DNA from: Nymphaea colorata
Taxonomy: Eukaryota > Streptophyta > Magnoliopsida > Nymphaeales > Nymphaeaceae
DNA: 64,000 nucleotides
Direction: 5' to 3'
NCBI RefSeq assembly: GCF_008831285.2
Contig: NC_045150.1
Coordinates: forward strand, 16,367,362-16,431,361
Positions 1 to 11,790 of the stretch are shown in pieces. The position numbers and the translations under genes were made by a program. Under the pieces are notes generated by a model. It had not been told where the DNA came from and searched no databases. It worked only from the letters and a program-made list of their open reading frames with translations. Positions within the stretch are counted from its first letter, which is position 1. Each line of letters opens with the position of its first letter.

Positions 1-150
1 AGTGAATTTCTTTAAAATTTACATGTAAATTTTAATTTTTTTTTTGAAGTGGGCCCACGACCAGGGCCCATGCGGGCCCTACCTTGGTTCTTCCCCTGCA
101 TAAGGATAGTCATGCAAGCTTGATGGTTTTTGTAAGCCCATCTGCAATCT
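1..150. mobile_element. Edge of block A: MITE-like remnant
   Basis: This stretch matches, in reverse orientation, about 63,510-63,720 in block C. The shared parts are a run like agtgaattt..aaaatttacatgtaaa, then a gggccc-rich patch, then ctgcataagga and gtttttgtaagcccatctgca. In block C this lies inside and beside an element bounded by GGCGGAGCC-type inverted ends, so here it is probably the same element cut by the window edge. Relative to block C, about 2.6 kb of degenerate retroelement sequence is missing between this stretch and the CT-rich tract that follows. No coding potential is seen. Confidence 0.5.
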
Positions 151-540
151 ACTCTTTTCTCTCCCATAAAAATCTTTACATTCTTCTCTCCCTCATTTTT
201 TCTTAAAATTTTTTGCTATTATACTAGTTTTTCTCTTTTGATTTATTTTCTTTATTTCTCTTCAAATTCTTTATCTCTCTCTCCCTCTCGCACACATTTT
301 TCTCTTAAATTCCCTTGTTCTTCTACTAGTTTTTTTTCTCTTAAAAATATTTATCTCTTTCTCTCTCTCTCTATCTCTCATTTTTCTCTTAAAATCTCTT
401 GCTCTTCTACTAGTTTTTCAATTAAAATCTCTTTCTCGTTCTGGCTTTATTTCCTTCATTCGCTTTATAAAGTTTTAACTTCTTTACCAAATACCACACC
501 ACATATAAGTTGAAGATGATGTTTGGGTAAATATGAAATG
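150..540. repeat. CT-rich degenerate minisatellite (block A copy)
   Basis: The tract is pyrimidine-rich and built from imperfect copies of a unit like tctcttaaaatctcttgctc followed by ttctactag. Counterparts occur at 13,370-13,950 and, inverted, at 60,480-60,900. It lies at the same place in each RLK segment, beyond the copia scrap on the 3' side of the kinase gene. The 91-codon ORF across it is a composition artefact rich in Ser, Leu and Phe. Confidence 0.7.
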
Positions 541-599
541 CATGGAGAATGAACATAGCCTGCCTTAAGATTAGTTCCTTTTTTATATTTACATTTTTT

Positions 600-960
600 A
601 ATACACTCCAAAAATAAAACTAAACAAATTTTGGGATGCAACCAAACCTATCAGAAAGCAATATCAAGCTGGGTGGGGGACACATATTGCAATGCTCCCA
701 CAATACTTCAATTCAAAGTAGGATCCTTGAGCTTCGAGCTGTGACCGGCAAATAATTTTATGAATGTGGCCATCGTGTTCACGGGTTTGGCTTCATGCAC
801 TTTTGTATGCTTGAAAAGATTAAAGATATTACTTTCTTTGAGACAACACCAAGTTTCCTTTTAACAATGGTGGATTCATTTCCTAGGAAATAGAATGAAG
901 ATTTTCCAAGTTTCACTTTTGCTTGTAGATGGAGAGGCCTTCTATTTAACTAACAGCATC
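600..960 (-). mobile_element. Ty1/copia reverse-transcriptase remnant (block A)
   Basis: Read on the minus strand, the sequence gives broken stretches of the copia RT tail: a segment like HEAKPVNT-MATFIKLFA, then SSKLKDPTLN and SIVGALQYVS. This corresponds to the region before the Ty1/copia RNase H domain, where ALQY(V/L)TLTRPDI is typical. Frameshifts and stops break it throughout. Equivalent scraps lie at 14,170-14,470 and 59,950-60,260 in the other two RLK segments, so the insertion predates the triplication. No LTRs are visible beside it. Confidence 0.7.
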
Positions 961-1560
961 ATTTTGGTCTTTTTGATCACTTTTTGTCCATAACACATGG
1001 TCCTTTGTTAGAGGGCCATCACATATAGCATGCTCCAATAACACATGATGCTCACAACATAAAATTCTCATCCTCCTCGTTCAAGGGCTCTTCCTTTGAT
1101 AAAATTGAATTCAGTATAAAACTTACTGGAATTGTGCATTTTTGTTGATTTTTCTGATAGGTTTGAGAAATTGTGCTGATGATTTATATGAACTATGGCA
1201 AATGAGGTGTCCTTACTTAGAATAACGCTGCAATAATGGACAAAGTTCCAACCCTCTTTCACGTAACTTGCACTGGAAGTGTGCGAGTGTTCTACAAGAT
1301 TAGTCACCCAAATGCCTTGGAAATAGAACACACAAGCATATTAAGCATATCTTTATTAAATCCTACATGCAACTGTAATTGAGAAATGCAAGTGAGAGCT
1401 CTCAATGAAAGCAATCAAACTACATTTCCACCTCCTACTATTTAGCCTCTTGGAATCCACCTTCTGAACATTTTAGCCAATGGCTGGTCGCGCCCTGGAA
1501 TTAAATCTCATGGTATATATAGATATATTTGAATTATCCTTCTATCATTCTTGTCTTCTG
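960..1560. other. 3' flank of RLK-A shared by all three RLK segments
   Basis: No gene is seen. The sequence (for example around 1,180-1,400, with tattaaatcctac and gtaattgag) is repeated at 14,700-15,060 and inverted at 59,340-59,880. It includes a possible polyadenylation signal region downstream of exon 2. In block C the matching sequence reads ggatttaataaag. The short ORFs on the minus strand have no recognisable domain. Confidence 0.5.
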
Positions 1561-2710
1561 TCATATCCTTCTCAGCCCTACAACCACTTCCTTCATGTCT
1601 ATTCTCTCATTTGGACACACTCTTGAACATGACAAGCCTATCTCCATGATCATCACCAACAGATCATTCATAGCAACTGATCTTTCAGATGGAGTAATAT
1701 TGTTTTCGTTCAAAAGATGGCTGTCAATGACATCTGAAATTGAAACAGGAAATGCTTCAGCCACCCATTGCCTCAAACTAAAATCTCCATCAAACTGTTC
1801 ATCAGTAGGCTTTCTTCCTGTAAACACCTCAAGGAGGAGAATTCCGTAGCTGTAGACATCGGCTTTCATTGACAGCTGTCCAGCCATCCCAAATTCTAAC
1901 TCAACCATTCAATAATATTATACATGATTAGTGAGCACAAAATAATTGGATAATGCTAATGTATGACACAATAGCATTGATTGCTCCTTAATGGACTTAA
2001 GATCAATTGAACCTCCAATCCTGCCTTTCTCATTTTGTATTCTGATACACATCTAAAAAGAATACAAGCTTATTATTTAGAACTGAAGTCCAATATAATT
2101 GATGTTCAAGTACCCTTAAAAGAAATCAAACATGTATCCATTTTTTTTATTGTGGAGCCTGTGACGTTGGTGGAGATTCATTAATTGTATGGTGTTGTTT
2201 TAATTCTCCTGTGACACATCTCCAGGTTCTCCTAACTATCTCATAAATTATGTGAATTATTTAATAGTGTCAATTGTCAGCCAATCTTAAGCCATTTGGT
2301 AGACAGGCATGTGTGATTAGGGATTTTTAATACAAAAAAGGAGAAAAAATTACAACTTATGTTAAAGGAAAAAGAACAATTGAAGACTATTGCTTGTTGA
2401 GAACATGTCACCAACGCATATTTGTGTACATGAGCACAAAGGAAAGCAAAAACTATTATCCAGCACCACAAGCCATATGAAAAACCAATAGTTCGTCCAG
2501 GTAGAATAGTTAATCAATGGCCTTTACATTATTGGGCTAGGAACTGCTTGTGGACGCCTTTATGTGTGAACTATTAAATCGTGATGATTAGATGGATTAT
2601 GAATGTTTGCACAACAATTATTATATTTATTGATATTATATTGCAAATCAGACACACGCATACACACACATAAGAGTATAATTACCTAGACCACATAAGA
2701 AAGGGCATAT

Positions 2711-2886
2711 ATTTTTTATTTAAACTATTTTTGAAGCAAAATATTAAAGTGTCTGGCTTTTACCAATTCCTCTCTCTCTCTCTCCCCTACATATATGTAT
2801 ATATGTAGGGGGGAGAAAGAGAGAGAGGAATTGGTAAAAACCAGACACTTTAATATTTTGCTTCAAAAATATTTTAAATAAAAAAT
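2711..2886. repeat. Near-perfect 176-bp palindrome in RLK-A intron
   Basis: The left arm (2,711-2,796) starts attttttatttaaac and ends ctacatatat. The right arm (2,799-2,886) is its reverse complement. By hand alignment the arms differ at about three bases plus a 2-base gap, and only 2 bases separate them. The right arm, including tggtaaaaaccagacacttt, has a counterpart in the RLK-B intron near 16,305-16,385. No left arm exists there, so the left arm looks like a newer inverted copy. RNA from either strand could fold into a hairpin with a stem of about 86 bp. Confidence 0.9.
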
Positions 2887-3337
2887 AAACATCCTAATAT
2901 ATTTATAAAACTATTTTGATATAAAACATGCTTTCAGTCAGGTTGTTTTTATAAAAAAAGTTGAATTTTCTACGATCAAAATGTTGATGCAATAATAGCC
3001 ATTTATTTTTGCTAATTATGAAAGCACTAGTAAAACCTAAGAAATGATCAACTTCATATATATTTTGTGTCAACCTATCCTTAAGATTATATTGATAAGG
3101 TTAGATTAAAAAAAAAAAAACTTTAAATAACATAATAAAAGGGTCTGGTTTTGTCCCTGACATGTTGATCAGGGTTCTACCAATCATTCTAAAAAAAATT
3201 TTTTGTGTTCCTAAAAACAATCACAATGCTTAAAACTGTAGCCAAGTGATTAACTATCTTCAGTGCATTTATTTAAAATGTTTTTAGTGATACAAAATAA
3301 AAGAAAGACATCTGGAGGTAGTCCGCCATTCCAATTC

Positions 3338-3344
<7 letters not shown>

Positions 3345-3403
<59 letters not shown>
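3345..3403. repeat. (TA)n microsatellite in RLK-A intron
   Basis: An almost pure TA run. It lies at the same intron location, next to the agaactggcaaaa block, as the much longer run at 16,687-16,818 in RLK-B. In RLK-C the same place holds a CT run and only a short TA stretch (57,605-57,620). Confidence 0.95.
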
Positions 3404-3406
<3 letters not shown>

Positions 3407-6284
3407 AATGGAGAGAAATAAACGAGAGAAAACAACCCGCTAGAACTGGCAAAACTTCTCACTCACTTCACCTCTCTTTATTTCACCTCACTCCTCCTGG
3501 ACCCATCCCATACACTACCCCCTCCTTTCTCAATCTATCTATGAGAGCATTATTGAAGAGAGAGAATGCACACAAACATACATATGCACACACATATGAG
3601 AACAGGAAGCCAGGGTGTGTTGATTTAAAGAAACGGACTATAATACTCGTATGACGACAAAGATAAAATTGATAAAAAGAAAAAACATTAAGAGATAGTA
3701 CCTGGCGCAACGTATCCCATGGTTCCAAGGGTGGTGGTAAGAGTCGATGACTTGTGACCAACTATGAACTTTGCAATGCCAAAATCACTAATGTATGAAG
3801 TCATGCTTTCGCCTAGAAGTACATTACGTGACTTCAGATCACAATGAAGTATGGTCTCTGAGTAACCATGGTGAAGATACTCTAAAGCACAAGCGACATC
3901 AATCATGATATCCAACCTTTGGAAGAGATTCAAGTGATAGGCACCCTAATGTAGACAGACTTCGAGGCTCCCAGGGCATGTATTGGAGAACTAGAGCCTT
4001 GAAATCTTCATTAGAGCAAGACGTAATGACTTTAACAGGGTTTTGGTGCCTGATTTGGCGCAAGATAGTGCATTCAATGTCAAAACTAAATTTAGATGCT
4101 TCCTCAAATGACAAATTAAGGACTTAACAGCCACTCTCGTTCCATTTCTAGAATTCCTTTGTGCACTGAACCAAAGCTTCCGCTCCCAAGAACGTTTGCA
4201 TCACTGAAATTGCTCATTGCATGCAATAGCTCTCTGTAAGAAATCACTGGGAGTGCATTTTTTGTAATCTTTCAATGTTGTAAGGACATTTCGACAACCC
4301 CCTCTTTCTACAGCATGAGATACCAATGAGTGTGCAAATAAAGACCAAAAGTGTTCAGCCTCCAATTGTGCAAGCGGCAATGATTCTGGCCGCATTGCTC
4401 TTACTTTGCCTCTCTGTTTTGTCTAAGCACAATGGGACATGGAATTTGCGAGCTCCATAGAGTTCATAGTTCCCTAGGAACGACTCGGCAGAAAGGTTTG
4501 CAAACATTCCACCAGTTGGAGTCTCTCCTTCCAATAGATTGAAGGACAAGTCCAAGACCTGGATGTGTTGAAGCTTCTCCAATTATTTTGGTATCTCACC
4601 GGAAAGCTTGTTATGGGAAAGGTCAATAGTGTCAAGGTTTAGCATGTGATCAAGTTGTTCAGAAATGTGACCATCAAATGTGTTCCGAGAGAGATTCAAA
4701 GAATCTACATTTGGAGCTTTGATAATGATGCAGGCAACTCCCCACTCAGCTTGTTTGCAGAGATATCCATGTGGTTCATCGTGGCAAAATTCCCTAGACC
4801 CAAGGCAGGTGACCAGTGAAGGAGTTGTCCTGCAAGTATAGCTCCCACAAGTCCTTCAACTCACAAAGACCAGGCGGTAGTGTTGATGAAATTTGTTTGT
4901 GCTTGAATACAGCCTTTGCAAACTAGTGAGATTGTTTATAGAGCTTGAAATTGACCCAATTAGCATGTGTGTCCAAATATTAAAAGTATACATGTGGACC
5001 AACTGGTAGATTGCTAGTGGGATTGGGCCTTCTAATATATTGTCGTAAAGAAACAACACCTGTAAGTATAGCTTCAACAAGTCCTTCAACTAACAAATAC
5101 TAGGCAGTAGTGTTGATGAAAAATTGTTTGATGTTAGATCCCCTCTTGAAAACTAGTGAGATTGTTTATAGAGGTTGAAATTGACCCAATTAGCATGTTG
5201 TGATCAATATAAAGAACATACATGCGGACCAACTGGTAATCGATAGTGGGATGGGGCCTTCTGATGCATTGTTATCAAGATACAACAGTTGTAAGCTGTG
5301 CATTTGTCCTATATTTGGTGGAATGAGCCCTTTTATTTTGTTGGAACTCAAATCTAAGGAAATTAACTTGGTCAAGTTGGCTAAACCCAATGGGATAGTA
5401 CCTTCAATCAGATTAGAGGGAAGGTGAAGTCTACACAAGGTAGTTGTTAGGTTTCCAACAAAGGCCAGAAAATGCCATTCAGAAGGTTTTGTGGCAGATC
5501 AACTTCCTCTAGCAGTCGACAGTTGGTGAAGGATGTGAGAATGGAGAGCTCACGGTTGCAGGGACATTGGTCAACATATTTCCCCAAAGGATAAGGTGCC
5601 TGAGTTGTGGCAGACTACCTAATTCTAATGGTATCGTACCACTAAATTTATTGTTTTCTGCAGCAAGAAGTTGAAGTCTTGTAGCATTAGAAAGAGAAGC
5701 CGGGAGCAGGCCATCAAAATTGTTTGTACCCATATAGAGTGTTTGGAGATTGGGCAGGAAGCAGCCAGCATCGTTTGGGAGATGCCCTGTTAGTTGATTG
5801 GTCATGAAACTCAAAGTCTCAATAGCATATAGGTTAAACAAGCTCTCAGGCAATGTATCAGTGGGATTGTTCATTTCCACACTAAATAATGTCAAGCAGG
5901 TTATGCTTCCCAACTCGGGAGGGATGTACCCGTGCATATGATTTTGACCAATATTAAGGTGCTCCAGCTTTGAGAGGTTGACAAAAGTGACTGGAATGGT
6001 GCCGGTGAGCCTGTTACCATAAAGTTTATGTGCTTCAGTTCCAGCAAACTGCCTAGGAACTCTGGAATGCTTCCACAGAATTCGTTTTCTATTACCAAAA
6101 GTACTTGGATACAAGGACAATGGCTCAGCGTTTGCGGGATCAACCCTTCAAAATTGTTTTTGCTTATGAAAATATTCTCTAACAGTGGGAGATGGCTATC
6201 CGATTTTTGAATCAATGGGCACTCAGTACACCTAGCCATCATGGTGAGATGGCATGTCTTGAAAGTCCGAAAAGGCAAAGCCAA

Positions 6285-8702
6285 AGCTTTGCTGTCTTGC
6301 TAACTGGCAAATTCTTCAAAGACTGGCTGGCCTTCAACTTTGAATGACATGACTTTGAAATTTGCTCATGACTTGACAAAATCAGCTTTTGAAACAAGTG
6401 GATGAAGTCGCCTAGCAAATTCCATGTTGTCGGCCGATCTGGTGATTTAAATGACTTCTTTGTGAATCAACATAAAATATGAAAAATTATATTCTTTTTG
6501 AAAAATAAATAAACAGTATAAAAAACTAATTAAAAGCAACTTTTTTTTTAAACAGGTGGGCAATTGACAACTTTGGTTTGAAATTGAATAGAGTTGAAAA
6601 GTGGTAAAATGAAATAAGATACCAGCAAGACCAAGAAAAAGACTCATGCATCAACACAACACATAGTACCTAGTTTAAAAATGGTTTCTCGGTTATGCTG
6701 GAACTTTTGAATTCATGAAAGAACTTTGGGATTAATTTGAGGCAAGTAATGCATCCTGTTGCTGCTTGATCAGGACAAGGAAACAAACATTCAACAGTCG
6801 ACGGAAGAATCACCACCAAATGTCTCAAAACAGAAGTGAAAGAAATGCTCTCTGTCATTTGATCGTATTACTTGTTACTTGTTAGTCAAAAGCAGAATTT
6901 ATGTTGCATGAACAGCTTGCTGGGGAACTAATCGTCAAGCAAAATCAATCTGTGCAATGGAGAAAGATCAGCAGAGCTGCAATTAACTAATGCTGATATA
7001 CAAGGTGACTTTGCCAAGAATTGACTCAACCCTTTATAGGCACACGAAAGGAAGCAAAGCAAAACACACAGATACATGTTAGCGGTTAAACTGCACAAAA
7101 AGAGAGCTTAATTTCTACGTAAGACTGAAGGTGCCAAAAAGCATATTATTTGACAATCATTTCTTTGGCAACTTATAGCATAACTGATACTCAAATATTT
7201 AATCCACAAGAAAAATAGGATCAACATTACTTGCACAAGCATATCAGTGCTCTATATGTTAAAATGTGTGTGTCAGAACCAAACTATAGTTTCAAAATTT
7301 TAAAGAGACCAAAGTAGAATTTTTCAATTTTTTTTGAAATTTACATATCAATGTTTGAATTTCTTGAAACATCCTTCCCTGGTGTGTATTGTAACTGTGG
7401 GTCTGTCTTAAGTACTACTAGCAATTTTGGCTTGATACATAATATCCTGTTAGATGTTGTGGAATTTTAATAGCTTAATGATTTACCCAATAATAAAAAG
7501 GCAAAAGCCAAAAATCAACAATCGAAAATCATAGCAACAAAAGAACATGAATAATGAGCTTCATTTTGGCAATGTTTTGTAACATATTCTATTGATGTTT
7601 TAATCAATTGAATGAATTTCACTTTTATCGAAGTGCTTCCTAAATGTTGTTTGTCACATTCAGGCCTGTACATGAGTATAAAAATTCGATCACGCACCTA
7701 GTATGCTGCACATATATTTCAGAGACTTATATCTTGCTTCAGGCTAGTAATCAAACCTGGTGATTGGTCATACATATTATAGCTGATAAAAATCACTGAT
7801 CCAGTAGATGTGACCATCACATACAGATTCTAGTATTTGGATCACTATGTTACTGGAATGACAAGAATCCAGTATGCATAAGTTAAAGCACATAAATAAG
7901 CAATTATTTCACATAAGACTTCAAAATATACAATCATATATACCTGTGGAAGATAAGGTGATGCTCCAAAAAAATAAAAAATCATAATATCATTTACATG
8001 CTTGCAGCTCTAGGAACAAAGCATTAAGTACGGGTCGACTGGTAATCACAACAGTATATCGTTGTGGTATGTATCTGCCCTAATATTTAGTGCAGATTCA
8101 TGGAATGTTGTAACATAATATTACATAAATCAGCATAATATTTGCAACAGATATATAGAATAGTTACATACTGTTATTGTTGTCAAACGGTAACCAAAAT
8201 CAAGATAAGATATAAGTATATTCAGCTCTGTTGGCTCGAACTTCACTCGAACTCAAACTGCTGATGCTAAACTCAGGCCAAGATTGGGCTGCAACTTAGC
8301 CGGGCCATTATTTAAAAAAAAATCAATTTGGACATGAGTAGAAACAGCCGGATTGAGTTGGAACTTGCTAGCAAGGGGGAAATCTGATGTAGCTGTTTAT
8401 TGTCGTGATGATATTGTAAATAATTTTTACATGTTATCTTATTGATCTTACTCAAGTTGAGCTTGCCAAGCTCGAACTCTACTCGTTTACTTAACTTTAA
8501 ACCAAACACGGCTCATTTATTAGATAAGTTGAGCTCGATCCGAGTTTAACTAAGAGAGGCCAAGAGTGAATCGGAGTTGGCTTGCTTAAAAAATCTGAAC
8601 TCTTTGCTTCAAATAATGAAAACCACAGTTGTTCAGTCGATTCCAACGTTCCATAATTCATTAGCTTTGTAAAAAATTATTTTTAGATGGAACTAGGATA
8701 GA

Positions 8703-8735
<33 letters not shown>

Positions 8736-9064
8736 AGTGGGCCATTTGCTTGTTCACAGCAGACGGTAGAGGTAGAGTGCCACCAACAAGTATATTTTTA
8801 GCTGTCACGACAGAAGCAACTCTACAAAGTTTGAGAATGACAGTGCAAGTGTTTGGCCCAATATGGCTGGCTGGATAAGTCCATCAAGATGATTGGTTCA
8901 GAGTATTTAGGTCAACATCTTTCATTCGCTTGCCACCAAATAATCCAAAATAATGAGACCAAAAATAGAAATTTATTTATTTATTTATTTTTTTGCTTAT
9001 TGGTAGCGGCAATTTAGCTGCGTTTAATTATAATTAATTATACATTGTCCTTATGGTGTATCAG
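6285..9064. other. Gene-poor stretch between RLK-A and the P450 scrap
   Basis: I see no complete gene here. Just 5' of RLK-A, the minus strand at 6,300-6,430 gives a coherent-looking run (NMEFARRLHPLVSKADFVKS, a stop, then VMSFKVEGQPVFEEFAS) that I do not recognise. It may be an unrelated fragment joined at the RLK-A break. The rest is AT-rich, with oligo-A and oligo-T runs, a tract of gaactcgaa/gagctcga-like words near 8,235-8,560 of the sort common in plant repeats, and a short TA run near 8,703-8,736. Confidence 0.5.
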
Positions 9065-9210
9065 GATGTGATGTTTGGTGGCACCAAGACGGTGGCGTTG
9101 GCCATAGAATGGGCCATGGCTGAGCTCCTGCACAACCCCAGGGAGTGGTCAAGCTGCAGGAGGAGTTGAAGAGGGAAGTGGTTCTGGACCGCCATCTAAA
9201 AGATAACTAA
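9065..9210 (+). pseudogene. CYP84-like cytochrome P450 fragment (I-helix)
   Basis: The reading frame gives DVMFGGTKTVALAIEW followed by AMAELLHNPRE. After a one-base shift it continues VVKLQEELKREVVLDRHLK and then stops. The I-helix oxygen-binding motif with DVMFGGTET is characteristic of CYP84A (ferulate/coniferaldehyde 5-hydroxylase, in syringyl lignin synthesis). Here the motif reads GGTKT, with Lys replacing Glu. The sequence before it (tggtgtatcag) resembles a splice acceptor, so this looks like the start of an exon. No haem-binding loop (FxxGxRxCxG) or N-terminal exon was found nearby. It is a truncated, frameshifted relic. Confidence 0.75.
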
Positions 9211-9430
9211 GCGGCAAGACAGAGGCAGTGTCCTGGTATGGAGTAATTGAACATCCGGTGGGTCACTGCAACCCCATTCAGCCCAAGCCCATTTCTCTGA
9301 AGAAGATACATCATGCCTTGGGTTGTCCAAGAAACGCTGCAATACTTCATGCAGTGAACAAATAAGACCATCTAAACCGAGAAGGAAAGCCGTAATATGG
9401 ACCATGCTGGTGCACAAATTTTCATGTGCA
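9211..9430. other. Unassigned sequence between P450 scrap and block B
   Basis: The minus strand carries a 73-codon ORF (9,196-9,417) including a run like VLQRFLDNPRHDVSSSEKWA. I do not recognise it and see no homologue elsewhere in the window. From about 9,405 the sequence matches 47,790-47,960 and the end of block C. Confidence 0.35.
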
Positions 9431-10289
9431 ACTATGATTAATAATTAAATACCCTTAGTTCACACACAAAAAAACCTTTTTGTAAAGACAAAGAAAGAAA
9501 TAAAAAAATAAAAAGATTCTAAAGGACATTTCTTTTAAACAAATAACCAAAATGTCCTTCCATTCTTTACCCACACAACTTTCTCTCTGTCTAAGAAGTA
9601 CCAAACCCTTAGGTGCTGAACCCATAAGGACGGAAGATTGCAGATTGCGGGGAACTCATAGGGAAGAAAATGGATCACTTGGGATGTGGGTGGATGGCAC
9701 TTACACCAAGAGGTAGAAGCCCGAGAACCAAAACAGAGCAGTCAACCGTTAGGCCAATGGCCACACCAAAAAAATGTCCAAGGGTTGAAAAACTATGCGA
9801 ATTGATCACTACAAGTTCTTTTGAACTCCGTCAGTTTAGAGTAAGCACAACTTACGTCGAAACTTCAAACCAAGACGGAGTTCCAAATAGAGAATCGCTA
9901 TTTAAGTCGAAACTTCAAACCAAAATGGGGTCAGCTGGAACAAACCACAAAGGTGGGACCTCCTGTGCCTTTGTTAACTTTCAATCCTCAAACCCAAGCC
10001 TATCTCCCCATGTAGGGCTAAGCATCCAGCAGGTCAAAAAAATTGGATGGGTTGATTTGACAGGGCTCCATTCAATATATTTTTTAATATTATTTTTATT
10101 TTAATAATGATATATATTTTATTATTAAAAATATCTTTTCTAGTAAAAATTTTATTTTATATTTAATATTTTTTTATTTTAATCGAATCAAGCCCGAACT
10201 CAAGTTTTAGGTGTCATGCTAGATTAAGTCCGACTCTTATCTAACCAGCCAGCTTGATGCTCAAGCCTATCCCAACAGTCTTACCACTA

Positions 10290-10450
10290 AGATTTGATTA
10301 CCTGCAACCAACTTCAATCTGCTCTTTGGATGGTGTATCTCACAACAATGGTGCCTTGAGCAACTTTGCCCCCAACAAAATGAACATCCACTTCAATGTG
10401 CTTGCTTCTATTATGAAAAAGTTGGAATAGCTGCTAAATATTTTGCACTC
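10290..10450 (-). mobile_element. Copia RNase H scrap (block B)
   Basis: On the minus strand the frame reads SKHIEVDVHFVGGKVAQG followed by TIVVRYTIQRA. This matches the Ty1/copia RNase H tail, whose usual form is (T/S)KHIE(V/I)D-HF(V/I)R-K and then an ADIFTK-like end. The inverted counterpart is at 63,380-63,500. It is too short to have any function and is a marker of an old insertion shared by blocks B and C. Confidence 0.75.
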
Positions 10451-11419
10451 ACATTGTCACACCATATGGATGGTGGATTTTTTTTGTTCTTATTCCAAGT
10501 TCAAATAGAAATATGTCTATCACGTTGCATCTTCTTATATGTTTGTTGGCCACTTCAATGTACATCATCTTTCTTTTGTTCTTATTTCAAGTTCAACTAG
10601 AAATGTCTACCACGTTGCATCATCTGCTAGACTGAGAAAAAACTTGCTGTTTCTTTGAACTTCCTGCAACAAGATTCAGTCCCAAGAAGGCTGCATAAAT
10701 GTTGACCATCGATCAATCATTTGGGCATTTGACCCTATCCGCGTCACTATATATATGAACTTTTTGTTCTTGGATGGTTTGAACATAGTAACAGAAAACA
10801 TGTTTACTTCTTAAAAAATGGCAGTTTAAAACTTTAAAAACACGTTTTTTTTTAAAAAATGTTAAAAACAAAAAAATGCATTTAGACCCTTACCGGCAAA
10901 AAATGTTAAAAAATAGTAACGCGTTTTTTTGTTTTTTCACTTTTTTCATTTTTTTAATTCCAAACAGTTTTTTTTATTTTCTATTTTTTATTTGTTGCAA
11001 ATCTATTTATCTTGTGATGTTTGTGTTATTAGTTTCACACTTATTTTATTTTTTTCCATTTCTAGTTTTTTAAAATTTTTAATAATTTACCATATTTTTT
11101 TAAGCTCGCCGTACTATACTTGAGAAAAGAGTTACCATTTAAAACTACGAGACATTATTTGTAACTATGTTTTTGAAATTTGAAGATTACACCATAATAA
11201 ACGGTAGCTTTTAAGAATCTTAATATTCCCTTGAGCGCTCCCCATTGAGATTCCATAGGGTCCTAAATAAATTAGTTGAACCTTGTAGTTATCCCCAAAT
11301 TTCCAAGTTTCATATATATCTAGCATTTTCACAATTATTTTCAACAATTTTGGGTCTGAAATACTTCAATTTAGCGCAGTTCTGATCCAATTACACTCTA
11401 ATTTGGTTATCGACTATAT

Positions 11420-11790
11420 TTTGGAACTCATCTGAATTTAAATCTAAACATCCAACCCAAGCCCCAAACCAATCTAGGACGATAATTCATGTCAAATCTA
11501 GATCTATACCCAATCCCAAGTCAAGATCCAAAAACCAAGCCTTAGATCCAAATCTGGATCCAAATCCCAACTTTAGATAAAAAATAGATCCCTAGATCCC
11601 AATATGGATCTAAAACTGAGCCCTAAATCTAAAAGTAAGCCTCAGATCCAAATTCAAAATTTTTTATCCCAAGTAGAATCTTAGATCTAGACCCAAAACC
11701 AAATCCATGTCCCGGATCCGAAATCCTGCTCTAGATCCAAAAAGAAGGTTAAAAACTCACATAGACTCAAGAATCAAAGTCCGGCCTAAA
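11420..11790. repeat. Degenerate GATCYAGATCCAAA-rich tract
   Basis: Words such as agatccaaat, tctagatc and ctggatcc recur roughly every 15-25 bases with no fixed period. The counterpart in block C is 62,690-63,020 (reverse complement). It probably derives from a tandem repeat inside a retroelement. Confidence 0.6.

Larger units (their letters stand above)
1896..3701 (-). other. RLK-A kinase intron (1,806 bp)
   Basis: The donor reads CCAG|GTACTATC at 3,702/3,701 and the acceptor TTAG|AATTTGGG at 1,896/1,895. Joined, they give AP-EFGMAG, as in the other two copies, so the split lies just after the APE motif of the activation segment. Xa21-like genes are known to carry a single intron within the kinase region. 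The intron holds a palindrome (2,711-2,886) and a (TA)n tract (3,345-3,403). A short minus-strand ORF at 2,277-2,471 is not coding: its counterpart in RLK-B is out of frame. Confidence 0.85.
1561..6284 (-). pseudogene. RLK-A: non-RD LRR receptor kinase pseudogene
   Basis: The gene is an LRR receptor-like kinase of the Xa21/FLS2/EFR type (LRR-XII by family knowledge), a class of plasma-membrane immune receptors. Exon 1 (3,702 to about 6,210) holds LRRs with repeats like LxNNxFxGxIPxxLG. A paired tail follows (LSFNLLEGETP, FLGNYELYGA), then a membrane segment near 4,350-4,300. The kinase N-lobe has GSGSFGSV, and the C-lobe has [11 protein letters not shown] (Cys instead of Arg, hence non-RD) and SDFGIAKF. 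Exon 2 (1,561-1,895) gives EFGMAGQLSMKADVYSYG to the C-terminus. Lesions: several frameshifts in the LRRs (for example near 5,540), a 2-bp deletion after LVLQYMP near 3,975 compared with RLK-B, an early stop in the tail (RRI-stop where RLK-C reads RRIRQK), and no signal peptide or LRR N-terminal cap. Upstream of about 6,210 homology to RLK-C stops. Confidence 0.9.

Noticed and set aside
238-513. 91-codon plus-strand ORF
   Set aside because: Composed of the CT-rich minisatellite; Ser/Leu/Phe-rich with no domain, and not preserved in the two other copies.
1529-1849. 106-codon plus-strand ORF, and its longer counterpart at 14,986-15,429
   Set aside because: Antisense shadow of RLK exon 2. It is open in two copies only because the real coding strand is conserved.
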